Part shown: one piece after another, positions 1 to 9,821 of the stretch
Layout: every line of letters begins with the position of its first letter
Position numbering within the stretch: position 1 is the stretch's first letter
DNA from: 66-474 sp035249465
GTDB lineage: Bacteria; Pseudomonadota; Gammaproteobacteria; Xanthomonadales; Rhodanobacteraceae
Assembly (NCBI GenBank): GCA_035249465.1
Contig: DATFGL010000047.1
Span: forward strand, 1 to 35,916
Direction: 5' to 3'
DNA: 35,916 nt
The notes under the pieces: model-generated
Databases searched by the model: none
What the model was told of the DNA's origin: nothing
The model's input: the letters and a program-made list of their open reading frames with translations, nothing else
Made by a program: the position numbers and the translations under genes

Positions 1-441
1 GATGGCCGTTACGCGTTGCCGTCCACGGTCAACATCGACCTTCCCAAGGGCTATCACCCGAACGGGAAAGAGGAATACATGAGTCCGCGGCAACTGGCGT
101 ACTTCCGTCAGAAGCTGAAGGACTGGCGCGACCAGTTGGTCGAGGAATCGCGGCAGACGATGGAGAACCTGCGCGAGGAAGTGCGCGACGTGGGCGATGA
201 CGCCGAGCGCGCGACCCGGGAAACCGAGAATTCGCTGGAGCTGCGCACCCGCGATCGCTACCGCAAACTGATTTCGAAGATCGAAAAGGCCCTGCGCAAG
301 ATCGAGGAAGGCCGCTACGGGTATTGCGAGGAGACCGACGAGGAAATCGGCCTCGAACGCCTCGAGGCGCGCCCGATCGCGACGCTGTCGCTGGACGCGC
401 AGGAACGCCGCGAGCATCTGCAGAAGCAGATGGGCGACTGA
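1..441 (+). CDS. dksA: RNA polymerase-binding transcription factor DksA, 5' end cut by window edge
   Basis: DksA binds the RNA polymerase secondary channel and, with ppGpp, adjusts rRNA and amino-acid promoters. The frame is open to base 1, so the true start lies outside; a TTG at 16 is only an internal possibility. The visible part has the YMSPRQLAYFRQKL start of the coiled coil, the SLELRTRDRYRKLI return helix and the EIGLERLEARP segment. The zinc-finger cysteines are mostly gone: the four positions read Cys (codon 325), Thr (334), Ser (388) and Ala (397), so zinc cannot be bound in the E. coli way. At the coiled-coil tip, E. coli D71-x-x-D74-x-A76 reads Asp (196), Glu (205), Ala (211). From memory, Xanthomonadales DksA proteins share the cysteine loss and often carry a long N-terminal extension. 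Identity is firm; exact length is unknown. Confidence 0.93.
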   Translation, partial: DGRYALPSTVNIDLPKGYHPNGKEEYMSPRQLAYFRQKLKDWRDQLVEESRQTMENLREEVRDVGDDAERATRETENSLELRTRDRYRKLISKIEKALRKIEEGRYGYCEETDEEIGLERLEARPIATLSLDAQERREHLQKQMGD

Positions 442-534
442 CCGCGCCGGTTCGCTCGCAAGCGAGTCACTTGGTTTCGGCAAAGGTGGCCAAGCCATTG
501 CGCCGCGCAAGATGATCTCGCCAGCCTCACTTCG

Positions 535-605
535 GTAGGGCGGGTGCCAACCCGCCTGCAGCGGCATTCCGGTTGGCGGGATTCGCTGCGCTCCTCCCGC
601 CCTAC
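535..605. repeat. REP-like composite hairpin downstream of dksA
   Basis: A perfect 10-bp inverted repeat, GTAGGGCGGG (535-544) and CCCGCCCTAC (596-605), encloses a second pair, GCCAACC (546-552) and GGTTGGC (571-577). This nested form is typical of REP-type intergenic palindromes. It may also stop dksA transcription, although no T-tract follows. The gap 442-849 holds this hairpin, a second one at 669-705 and a possible lon promoter; I see no gene in it. Confidence 0.6.
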
Positions 606-668
606 ATGAAGTGCCCGAACACGTGCGCCTTGCTCGCGCGATCGGCTGCACGCTGCAGAGCTCCGTGG

Positions 669-705
669 GTTGGGCTGACCGCGGCTTCATCGCGGGAAGC
701 CCAAC
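669..705. repeat. short palindrome, REP-like
   Basis: An 8-bp perfect inverted repeat, GTTGGGCT (669-676) and AGCCCAAC (698-705), has a 21-base loop. Its arm resembles the outer arm of the hairpin at 30181-30219 (GTTGGGTT), which suggests a dispersed repeat family. Confidence 0.45.
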
Positions 706-769
706 GCGCTTGTGTATTATTGGGCTCTTCCGGACCAAGCGCGGAATCAGCCAACCTGCACGCTGCGCG

Positions 770-798
770 CTTGATCCCGGCGCGCGCCGCCTCCATTC
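770..798 (+). promoter_or_regulatory. possible sigma-32 heat-shock promoter of lon
   Basis: CTTGATC at 770-776 and CTCCATTC at 791-798 are 14 bases apart. They approach the sigma-32 consensus (CTTGAAA, then CCCCATNT after 13-17 bases). Transcription would start about 45 bases before the lon ATG. Lon is a classical heat-shock gene, so the position fits. The match is imperfect and untested. Confidence 0.4.
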
Positions 799-849
799 TC
801 ATGTCATCGCCCGCATTCGCGGGCTGAAGCAATATGACCGCTGACACCA

Positions 850-3360
<2,511 letters not shown>

Positions 3361-3459
3361 GGTCCGTCAGCGCCACGCTTCAATGCGATAGACGCGATAC
3401 CTCGCGTGTCGTCATCCGGCACTTGCGCTCGTGCCGGTTCCGTGGTTCGGATTCTCTTT

Positions 3460-3478
3460 GTTGCACGGTGTGTGCAAC
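3460..3478. other. 19-bp palindrome between lon and hupB
   Basis: GTTGCAC (3460-3466) and GTGCAAC (3472-3478) form a perfect 7-bp inverted repeat around GGTGT. It could be a lon terminator stem without a U-tract, or an operator about 30 bases upstream of the putative hupB -35 box. The sequence alone does not decide. Confidence 0.4.
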
Positions 3479-3505
3479 CGCGTTGAAATCCAAGCTCCGC
3501 CTTTA

Positions 3506-3534
3506 TTGCGGCCCTCGTGGGGCGCTGGTATAAA
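3506..3534 (+). promoter_or_regulatory. probable sigma-70 promoter of hupB
   Basis: TTGCGG (3506-3511) and TATAAA (3529-3534) are separated by 17 bases. The -10 matches the consensus at five of six positions, the -35 at the first three. The transcript would have a leader of about 140 bases before the hupB ATG. The gap 3361-3680 holds no gene that I can support. Confidence 0.5.
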
Positions 3535-3680
3535 GACCGGGCCGTGCGACGCAGACGCTCCATGTCGCGCATCGATACGGGAACTGCAACACGACCGGAC
3601 GGGTGGGATTCCGCAGAATCGGAACAACGCTCTTCCACCGAACATTCCACGGGCTGCTCGAAACCCAAGAGGGAGTCTCC

Positions 3681-3953
3681 ATGAACAAAGCTGAGTTGAT
3701 CAACGCAATCGCCGATCACGCCGATCTGTCCAAGGCCGATGCAGGCCGTGCGCTCGACGCCGTCACCGACCAGATCAAGCGCGCACTGAAGAAGGGCGAC
3801 GACGTGTCGCTGGTCGGCTTCGGTACCTTCGTGGTGCGTAAGCGCGCCGCGCGTACCGGCCGCAACCCGCGTACCGGCGCCACCATCAAGATCAAGGCGT
3901 CCAAGGTGCCGGCATTCAAGGCGGGCAAGGCGCTGAAGGATGCGCTGAACTGA
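3681..3953 (+). CDS. hupB: DNA-binding protein HU (beta type)
   Basis: HU is a small histone-like protein that bends DNA and compacts the nucleoid. The 90-residue product begins MNKAELINAIADHADLSK and contains the family signature around VGFGTFVVRKRAARTGRNP, the beta arm that wraps DNA. The ATG at 3681 is chosen over an upstream in-frame start at 3603 because it gives the family length and has GAGGGAG just before it. The position after lon and before ppiD matches the conserved gammaproteobacterial order. The gene probably has its own promoter at 3506-3534 and is followed by a strong hairpin. Confidence 0.97.
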   Translation: MNKAELINAIADHADLSKADAGRALDAVTDQIKRALKKGDDVSLVGFGTFVVRKRAARTGRNPRTGATIKIKASKVPAFKAGKALKDALN

Positions 3954-3972
3954 GCTTTGAAGCATGGCTGGC

Positions 3973-4010
3973 TCGCGCCGGCCGTGTCTGACCTTCGGCG
4001 GCCGGCGCGA
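3973..4010 (+). terminator. strong GC hairpin after hupB
   Basis: A perfect 12-bp stem (3973-3984 with 3999-4010; arm TCGCGCCGGCCG) closes a 14-base loop, 20 bases after the hupB stop. No T-tract follows, so this is a terminator candidate by position, or a stabilising hairpin. The gap 3954-4526 also holds hairpins at 4138-4185, 4454-4482 and 4485-4517; I see no credible gene in it. Confidence 0.5.
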
Positions 4011-4137
4011 TCTGCGTCGGCCGCCGCGTTTCGGGGGGGTGCGGGAAAGACGTGCGGTGCGTGGCAGGATGCCTGCTTCTGCATTGCGAAACCTGTTGGC
4101 GACTGATCCTCAGCCGTGCCGGAGGCGTCAGCGACCG

Positions 4138-4185
4138 TTGTCATTCCGGGGCTGCCCGCGCCGGTCGCGGGCAGAACGATGACAA
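4138..4185. repeat. nested intergenic palindrome
   Basis: An outer pair TTGTCAT (4138-4144) / ATGACAA (4179-4185) encloses an inner perfect 9-bp stem CTGCCCGCG (4152-4160) / CGCGGGCAG (4166-4174) with a 5-base loop. The layout resembles the GTCATTCC...GGAATGAC repeats common in proteobacterial genomes. Confidence 0.5.
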
Positions 4186-4453
4186 TGAAATTCGGAAAGG
4201 TTCGCCGCTGGATGGGTTGCGGGGTGTTGGATTCCGCGTGCGTGGGCTGCATTGCAGCTGACATGGAAAACGTGGCGCGGCTTTACTCGCGCCGTCCATG
4301 GCGCTCGCCCTTCGGGCTGGCTTCGCCGTTCGGGGGCGCTCCATGCGCGCCGCGTGCCGCGACCGTTTTCGTGAGGGCCCGGCAGGATGCAGGACAATTG
4401 CAACGACGCGGTGCAGGATGCACCGCCCGCGCCGCGCTTTGCGCGGCGGCGAA

Positions 4454-4482
4454 GCCAAGTCCGGGCGTGTACCGGACTTGGC
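4454..4482. repeat. 11-bp stem hairpin upstream of tRNA-Val
   Basis: GCCAAGTCCGG (4454-4464) and CCGGACTTGGC (4472-4482) are perfectly complementary around a 7-base loop. It stands just before the hairpin at 4485-4517, giving two consecutive stems directly upstream of a tRNA gene. Confidence 0.55.
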
Positions 4483-4484
4483 GT

Positions 4485-4517
4485 GTCCCGGCCAGCCATG
4501 GATGGTTGGTCCGGGAC
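4485..4517. repeat. long hairpin next to tRNA-Val
   Basis: GTCCCGG (4485-4491) pairs with CCGGGAC (4511-4517), and the stem continues inward through CCAGCCAT (4492-4499) and ATGGTTGG (4502-4509) with one G-T wobble. It ends ten bases before the mature tRNA 5' end, inside or very near the expected tRNA promoter or leader. Confidence 0.5.
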
Positions 4518-4526
4518 GACAACGCG

Positions 4527-4601
4527 GGGTGCTTAGCTCAGCGGTAGAGCGTCTCCTTTACACGGAGAGGGTCGGGGGTTCGATCCCCTCAGCACCCACC
4601 A
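4527..4601 (+). tRNA. tRNA-Val (anticodon TAC)
   Basis: The acceptor stem GGGTGCT (4527-4533) pairs with AGCACCC (4591-4597). The anticodon stem TCTCC/GGAGA (4552-4556/4564-4568) encloses the loop TTTACAC, so the anticodon is TAC (4559-4561), valine. The T arm GGGGG-TTCGATC-CCCTC and an encoded CCA tail (4599-4601) are present. It lies alone between hupB and ppiD. Confidence 0.97.
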
Positions 4602-4671
4602 TTGCGGCGCCAGGGGCGGTGCTTCCCCTACAATAGTCGGCTGACTGACCCGGACCCATACGGCGGTACCC

Positions 4672-6594
4672 ATGCTGCAATTCATTCGCAACCTGTTCAA
4701 GAGCTGGATCGTCATCGCGATTTTCGGCGTGCTGGTGGTCGTCGCATTCCTGTTCTTCGGCATCGAAGGCTATTTCAGCCAGAGCAACGCGACGTGGGTT
4801 GCCAAGGTCGACGGGCACGAGATTTCGCAGCAGGATTTCCAGACGGCCTTCAACAATTTCCGGCAGGCGCGGATGAACGCGCCCGGCAACACGATGGAAG
4901 CGGCGGATTTCGAAAAGCCCGAGGTCAAGGAACAGGTGCTCAAGCTGGTCGTCAACCGGCAGTTGTTGTTGAACGAGAACGAAAAGCTGGGCGTGCGGGT
5001 GCCGGATTCGGAAATCCGCGGGCAGATTGCCTCGTATCCTGTGTTCCAGGTGAACGGCAAATTCGATTCCACGACCTACCTTGCCTACCTCGCCCAGATC
5101 GGCAAGACCGCGCAGGAATTCCAGGATTCCATCCGCTCGGATCTGGCGAGCCGCGAAATTCCCGAAGCGATCACCGGTACCGCCTTCAGCACCAAGGCCG
5201 ACGCCGAGGATTTCCTCCGTCTGCAATTGCAGCAACGCGACTTCAGTTTCGTCGACCTGCCGCCGCCGGCCCCCACCGCCGAGCAACAGAATGTCACCGA
5301 CGCGCAAATTGCGGATTACTACAAGGCGCACACGTCGGCGTTCATGAGTCCCGAGCAGGTTTCGGTGAACTATATCGATCTCGATGCCGCGATCATGAAG
5401 GTCACGCCGGATTTGAGCGACAAGGCCTTGCAGGCACGCTACGACAAGGAGAAGCCGCGCTTCGTCAGCCCCGCGCAATGGCAGGTGTCGCATATCCTGA
5501 TCAAACTTCCGGCAAACCCGACCGTCGCCGAGAAACAGGCAGCGTTGGCCCAGGCGCAGAAGGTCGACGCGCTGGCGAAGGCGCCCGGCGCCGATTTCGC
5601 CAAGCTGGCCGAGCAGTATTCCGATGACCTGGGTTCCAAGCGCCAGGGCGGCGATCTCGGCTGGTTGCAGAAGGGCGATGCGGGCGCCGAATTCCAGGCG
5701 GCGCTCGACAAGATGCAGAAGGGCGAAATTTCCGCGCCGGTGCTGACTTCGGACGGCTACCACATCATCGACCTGCGCGATGTACGGGAGGGGCACACCG
5801 AGACCTTCGCGCAGGTCCGCGACCAGTTGGCCGCCGAGGCGACCAAGAGCGCGCGTGAGGATACCTACCGCGACGTCGGCAGCAAGCTGACCGACATGAT
5901 CTACAACGATCCGACTTCGCTGAAGCCGGCCGCGCAGAAACTCGGCCTGACCGTGCAGACCACGCCGCTGTTCGGTCGCGAGGGCGCCAAGACCGGCATT
6001 GCGGCCAACCCCAAGGTCGTGAAAGCCGCGTTCTCAGACATTGTGCTGGTGCAGGGCAACACGTCCGATCCGATCGATCTCGGCGACGACCACATGGTCG
6101 TGATCCACGTCGACAAGCATGTTCCCGCGGCGCCGAAGCCGCTGGCGCAGGTGAGCGACCAGATCAGGCAGGCGATCATCCAGCAGCGCGTCGATGCGTC
6201 CGCCAGGACCGTGGCCGAAGCGGCATTCTCGAAATTGCAGGGTGGCGCCAAGCTGGATGCGCTTGCGCAGGCGTCGGGCCAGAAGGTCCAGCAGGAGTCG
6301 GGCGTGATACGCAATGCCGAAAACGTCGAACCCGATCTGCTGAAGGCCGTTTTCGAAATGGCGCACCCGGCCAAGGATGCCGGCACCCACGCCCTCGTAC
6401 CGCTCAAGGGCGGCCATTACGCGCTGGTGACCCTGACGGCCGTCAAGCCGGGCGACACGTCCAAGGTACCGGACGAGGCGCAGGCGTTCCTGCGCGAGCA
6501 GATGGCACAGGCATTCGGCGATGCCGACTTGCAAGGTTTCCTGGACGTGCTGCGCAAGCACGCCAAGATCGAGACCGCACCGCAGCGGCTGTAA
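4672..6594 (+). CDS. ppiD: periplasmic folding chaperone PpiD (parvulin-type)
   Basis: PpiD is anchored in the inner membrane at the Sec exit site and helps newly exported envelope proteins fold. The 640-residue protein has a short cytoplasmic N-terminus, one membrane segment at about 12-33 (IVIAIFGVLVVVAFLFFGI), a SurA-like N-domain, a PpiC parvulin domain at about 270-375 (WQVSHILIKL, GGDLGWLQKG, SDGYHIIDLRDV) and a C-terminal chaperone part. The length is close to E. coli PpiD (623). It is transcribed away from hupB and the tRNA and converges on fabI. The Shine-Dalgarno sequence is weak (GGCGGT), but the N-terminus is the standard one for the family. Confidence 0.95.
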   Translation: MLQFIRNLFKSWIVIAIFGVLVVVAFLFFGIEGYFSQSNATWVAKVDGHEISQQDFQTAFNNFRQARMNAPGNTMEAADFEKPEVKEQVLKLVVNRQLLLNENEKLGVRVPDSEIRGQIASYPVFQVNGKFDSTTYLAYLAQIGKTAQEFQDSIRSDLASREIPEAITGTAFSTKADAEDFLRLQLQQRDFSFVDLPPPAPTAEQQNVTDAQIADYYKAHTSAFMSPEQVSVNYIDLDAAIMKVTPDLSDKALQARYDKEKPRFVSPAQWQVSHILIKLPANPTVAEKQAALAQAQKVDALAKAPGADFAKLAEQYSDDLGSKRQGGDLGWLQKGDAGAEFQAALDKMQKGEISAPVLTSDGYHIIDLRDVREGHTETFAQVRDQLAAEATKSAREDTYRDVGSKLTDMIYNDPTSLKPAAQKLGLTVQTTPLFGREGAKTGIAANPKVVKAAFSDIVLVQGNTSDPIDLGDDHMVVIHVDKHVPAAPKPLAQVSDQIRQAIIQQRVDASARTVAEAAFSKLQGGAKLDALAQASGQKVQQESGVIRNAENVEPDLLKAVFEMAHPAKDAGTHALVPLKGGHYALVTLTAVKPGDTSKVPDEAQAFLREQMAQAFGDADLQGFLDVLRKHAKIETAPQRL

Positions 6595-6601
6595 CCAAAA
6601 A

Positions 6602-6643
6602 GGGACGGAGGGAATTAAGTTGCAACTTAATTCCCTCCGTCCC
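6602..6643 (-). terminator. 42-bp perfect palindrome, intrinsic terminator for fabI
   Basis: Bases 6602-6622 and 6623-6643 are exact reverse complements, giving a 42-bp palindrome centred on TTGCAA with outer arms GGGACGGAGGG / CCCTCCGTCCC. On the minus strand the stem is followed by TTTTT (complement of 6597-6601), so it is a textbook rho-independent terminator for fabI; on the plus strand, downstream of ppiD, there is no U-tract. From memory, GGGACGGAGG/CCTCCGTCCC palindromes recur in proteobacterial genomes, sometimes near REP-associated transposases. Confidence 0.75.
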
Positions 6644-6671
6644 CAAGCCCCGCACGCGATCCCGATCCGGA

Positions 6672-7466
6672 TCAGGCGCCCGTGTCCAGCCCCGCCATGC
6701 CCAGCGTGCTGTACCCGGCATCCACGTACACGACTTCGCCGGTGATGCCCGCGGCGAGGTCGGAACACAGGAACGCGGCGGCGTTGCCGACGTCGTCGAT
6801 GCTGACGTTGCGGCGCAGCGGCGAGACTTGCTCGACGTGCTCCAGCATCTTGCGCAGGCCGGCGACGCCGGATGCGGCGAGGGTCTTGATCGGACCGGCG
6901 GAGATCGCGTTGACGCGGGTGCCCTCGGGGCCGAGATTCAGGGCGAGATAGCGCACGTTGGCTTCCAGGCTGGCCTTGGCCAAGCCCATCACGTTGTACG
7001 ACACGAGCGCGCGTTCTGAGCCGAGATAGGTGAGCGTGAGGATCGCGCCGTTGCGGCCCTTCATCAGCGGGCGCGCAGCCTTGGCCAGCGCGGCGAGGCT
7101 GTAGCTGGAAATGTCGTGGGCAATACGGAAGTTCTCGCGCGTCAGATTGTCGAGGAACGCACCCTGCAGTGCTTCGCGCGGTGCAAAACCGATGGAGTGG
7201 ATCAGGATGTCCAGCCCGTCCCAGCGCTTGCCCAGGCTGTCAAACAGCTTCTCGATGTCGCCGTCGTTGCCGACGTCGCACGGCAGCACGATGTCCGTGC
7301 CGAGCTGCGCGGCGGCTTCGTCCACGCGGCTGCGGAGTTTCTCTTCGACATAGGTCAGCGCGAGTTCGCCACCCTCGCGGCGCAGGGCCTGGGCGATGCC
7401 CCACGCGATCGAACGGTTGCTGAGGATGCCGGTGACGAGTGCGCGCTTGCCTTCAAGGAAACCCAT
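6672..7466 (-). CDS. fabI: enoyl-[acyl-carrier-protein] reductase (NADH)
   Basis: FabI carries out the last step of each fatty-acid elongation cycle, reducing trans-2-enoyl-ACP with NAD(P)H in the cytosol. The 264-residue protein is a short-chain dehydrogenase with the FabI-type nucleotide-binding start VTGILSNRSIAWGIA, the SIGFAP segment, and catalytic residues Y147, Y157 and K164 in LTYLGSERALVSYNVMGLAK, matching the E. coli Y146/Y156/K163 layout. It is the triclosan- and isoniazid-type target family. A -10-like TACAAT on the minus strand (7511-7506) borders the inverted-repeat block at 7511-7678 and could belong to its promoter. The terminator is the palindrome at 6602-6643. Confidence 0.97.
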   Translation of the reverse strand: MGFLEGKRALVTGILSNRSIAWGIAQALRREGGELALTYVEEKLRSRVDEAAAQLGTDIVLPCDVGNDGDIEKLFDSLGKRWDGLDILIHSIGFAPREALQGAFLDNLTRENFRIAHDISSYSLAALAKAARPLMKGRNGAILTLTYLGSERALVSYNVMGLAKASLEANVRYLALNLGPEGTRVNAISAGPIKTLAASGVAGLRKMLEHVEQVSPLRRNVSIDDVGNAAAFLCSDLAAGITGEVVYVDAGYSTLGMAGLDTGA

Positions 7467-7510
7467 GGTGGCTGGTGCTCCGATTCGAAATCAGGAAAGC
7501 CGGTGATTGT

Positions 7511-7678
7511 ACGGGTAAAGAGTAAAGTCGGGCGCTGCCTGGATGGAAAGCCGCTCGCTTTGCGAGCCGTAAAGTCGCGCCTGCGGCGCTGCTAAAGAGT
7601 GAAGAAGAGCTGCAACCTCTCCCCCTGACCCTTTACCCTTTGCAGGGCGCGCAGCGCCCGACTTCGCCCTTTACCCGT
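7511..7678. repeat. composite inverted-repeat block between mltD and fabI
   Basis: The outer arms 7511-7538 and 7651-7678 are 28 bases long and match at 25 positions as reverse complements (ACGGGTAAAG, a variable centre, then AAGTCGGGCGCTGC). Inside are a 6-bp hairpin GCTCGC/GCGAGC (7553-7558/7562-7567) and further copies of TAAAGTCG and TAAAGAGT. The right arm runs over the mltD stop codon (7671-7673). This explains the 204-bp gap 7467-7670; I see no gene in it. TAAAG/CTTTA-rich palindromes of this kind are, as I recall, common between genes in this bacterial order. Confidence 0.6.
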
Positions 7679-8903
7679 TTACGCGCAGCTTTTCGCCCGG
7701 GCGCACGTCGTCGTCGCGCAGGTGGTTCCAGCGCTTCAGGTCCTTCACGCTCACGTGATAGCGGCGCGCGATCGACCACAGCGTATCGCCCTTGCGGACG
7801 CGGTGGTGCTGCTTGGGCGTTGGCGGGGCGACGGTGTCCTGCGGCGGTGGCGTGGGTTCTTCCGGCAGCGGCAGGTTGTTGCTGGGGCCGGCGTTTTGTT
7901 CCCTGGTGCTGACCTGCGCGACCGGTTCGGATGCACCGACCGTCAATGCGGCGGCCAGCGATTCGGCGGCACCCGTCGGCAACAGCAGGGTGCGCGGACT
8001 GTCGGACGGCACGCTGCCGCCGATGAAGCCCGGGTTGAACGCGCGCAGTTCCGCTTCGGACAGCTCAGCCATCTCCGCGGCGTCCTTCAGGCGGGTTCCG
8101 GCGGGTACCTTGATGGCGGCAAGCTCGTCCGCGCGCGAAGGCTTCGGCAGCTGGACATGGAACTGCTCCGGCTGGCGCAGGATGCAACTCAACGCCATCA
8201 GGCGGGCGAGATGGGTGCGGGTGGTGTGGCTGACCGGAATGGCCGGGATGGCCGCGCTTCCGAGCTCGGGGTGATCGCGCAGCGCGCCGAGTACGGCGTA
8301 CGGCCCGGAGTTGTAGGCCATGTCGGTCAGACGCCAATCTTCAAACCGCTGGTTGAGCGCCTTCAGCATCTTGATGGCGGCTTGCGTCGAGGCCACCGGG
8401 TCGAGGCGTCCGTCGTATTGACGGGTTACCGTGACACCGTGTAGTCGCGCGGTGCGCGGCATCAATTGCCACATGCCGGCGGGATCGTTCCGGTGGCCGG
8501 GCTCGGCTGCGTTGTAGGAACTTTCCAACATCGGCAGCATGGAAAATTCGCCAGGTATTCCGGCATCCTGCAGTTGCCTGTGCACGTAAATGATCAGCGG
8601 CAGCGATTGCTTCAGAAGCTGCTCGAAACGCGCCGGCGAGCGGGTGTACATCGCCGCGTTCGCACGGATCAGGGGCGAATCCGCGCAGTCGTTCATCACG
8701 TAGCCGGCAACGATGCCGGCCCACGGCTCATTGGCGGGTTCCGGGGTGGCGGCAGGAGCAATTTTCGGGATCGGCACCACGGGGATCGCGGTGACGACCG
8801 CCGGTGTCGGCGGCGGCTTGGTGGGTGGGGTTGCGCAGGCCGCGAGCACCATCGAAATCGCAAGCGTCAGGCCAAGGCGGATGCAGGTGCGCGGCGTACT
8901 CAT
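7671..8903 (-). CDS. mltD: membrane-bound lytic murein transglycosylase D-like lipoprotein
   Basis: MltD cleaves the MurNAc-GlcNAc bond of peptidoglycan at the outer membrane. The start at 8903 gives a lipoprotein signal with lipobox L20-A-A-C23, a proline-rich linker, an SLT domain with catalytic Glu127 (LPMLESSYN), DPAGMWQLMPRTARLHG and AYNSG motifs, and one C-terminal LysM domain (HHRVRKGDTLWSIARRY) that binds glycan. The frame is open 27 codons further upstream, but that would bury the signal peptide. The product is 410 residues; E. coli MltD has 452 and two LysM domains. The ATG overlaps the gloB stop (ATGA), so translation is probably coupled. mltD-gloB adjacency is conserved with E. 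coli. Confidence 0.93.
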   Translation of the reverse strand: MSTPRTCIRLGLTLAISMVLAACATPPTKPPPTPAVVTAIPVVPIPKIAPAATPEPANEPWAGIVAGYVMNDCADSPLIRANAAMYTRSPARFEQLLKQSLPLIIYVHRQLQDAGIPGEFSMLPMLESSYNAAEPGHRNDPAGMWQLMPRTARLHGVTVTRQYDGRLDPVASTQAAIKMLKALNQRFEDWRLTDMAYNSGPYAVLGALRDHPELGSAAIPAIPVSHTTRTHLARLMALSCILRQPEQFHVQLPKPSRADELAAIKVPAGTRLKDAAEMAELSEAELRAFNPGFIGGSVPSDSPRTLLLPTGAAESLAAALTVGASEPVAQVSTREQNAGPSNNLPLPEEPTPPPQDTVAPPTPKQHHRVRKGDTLWSIARRYHVSVKDLKRWNHLRDDDVRPGEKLRVNG

Positions 8904-9679
8904 GCGTGGAAGTGGTCCTTGGCGAGCCTGAGCGCCGCGAAGCGGTCCACGCGGTTGCGCGAGGGAGCCGTGCCCTTTGGCCATGGCATGCGATCGTCGC
9001 GGATCGCGTCCACGCGCAGGAAGGGATTGGCGGCCAATTCATCGTGCAGCACGGCCGGCAACGTGGGGGCATTGCGTGCGCGCAATGCGCGCGCGACGTC
9101 GGCTCGTTCGGCGAGTGCGTGGTTGTCCGGTTCCACCGTCCGTGCGAATGCGGCGTTGGCCAGCGTGTATTCGTGGGCGCAGCAAACCCGGGTGTTGCCC
9201 GGCAGCGCCGCAAGGCGATCCAGCGAAGCCAGCATGTCGGCGGGCGTGCCTTCGAACAGGCGTCCGCAACCGAGGCTGAACAAGGTGTCGCCGCAGAACA
9301 GCAGGCCTTCGCCGTGGTACGCGATGTGGCTGCGCGTGTGGCCGTGCACTTCCAGTACCCGGAAACGCGCGGCCGGGGATGCGATGGTTACGGTGTCGCC
9401 ATCACCCACCCGCTGCGCGGCGTGGGTGATCCGGTCGTCGTGCGGCGCGTAGACGACCGCGTCCGGGAAGCGTTCGATGAGTTCGGACGTGCCACCGATG
9501 TGGTCGGAGTGGTGGTGCGTCAGCAGGATCGCAGTCAGTGTCAGACCGTCCACGGCAAGCGCCGCGAACACCGGGCGGGCCTCGCCCGGATCGACCGCCA
9601 TGGCGGTGCCTGCCGCATTGTCGGCCAGCAGCCATATGTAGTTGTCGCTCAAGGCGGGGAGTGGGCGCAGGGACGGCAT
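8900..9679 (-). CDS. gloB: hydroxyacylglutathione hydrolase (glyoxalase II)
   Basis: GloB hydrolyses S-lactoylglutathione to lactate and glutathione, the second step of methylglyoxal detoxification. The 259-residue protein has the metallo-beta-lactamase motif T-H55-H-H57-S-D59-H60 for the binuclear metal site, further ligands in EVHGHTRSH and LFCGDTLFS, and the family C-terminal segment with AANPFLR and DRFAALR. The ATG at 9679 is preferred to a TTG at 9694 because MPSLRPLPALSDNYIW is the standard family N-terminus. It diverges from the yafS-like gene across a gap of about 140 bases and overlaps mltD by four bases. Confidence 0.96.
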   Translation of the reverse strand: MPSLRPLPALSDNYIWLLADNAAGTAMAVDPGEARPVFAALAVDGLTLTAILLTHHHSDHIGGTSELIERFPDAVVYAPHDDRITHAAQRVGDGDTVTIASPAARFRVLEVHGHTRSHIAYHGEGLLFCGDTLFSLGCGRLFEGTPADMLASLDRLAALPGNTRVCCAHEYTLANAAFARTVEPDNHALAERADVARALRARNAPTLPAVLHDELAANPFLRVDAIRDDRMPWPKGTAPSRNRVDRFAALRLAKDHFHA

Positions 9680-9821
9680 GCGGCATCCGGCCAAAAGAAC
9701 CAGACCCTAACAGCGCAAGGCGTCTGCCTCGTTAGCTGCGCGTTAAACGGTGGCGGCCGCTTATCCTCGACTCACAAATCCGTCACAATGGGCGCGGGCA
9801 GGTCCAGGCGGTTGAACCGGA

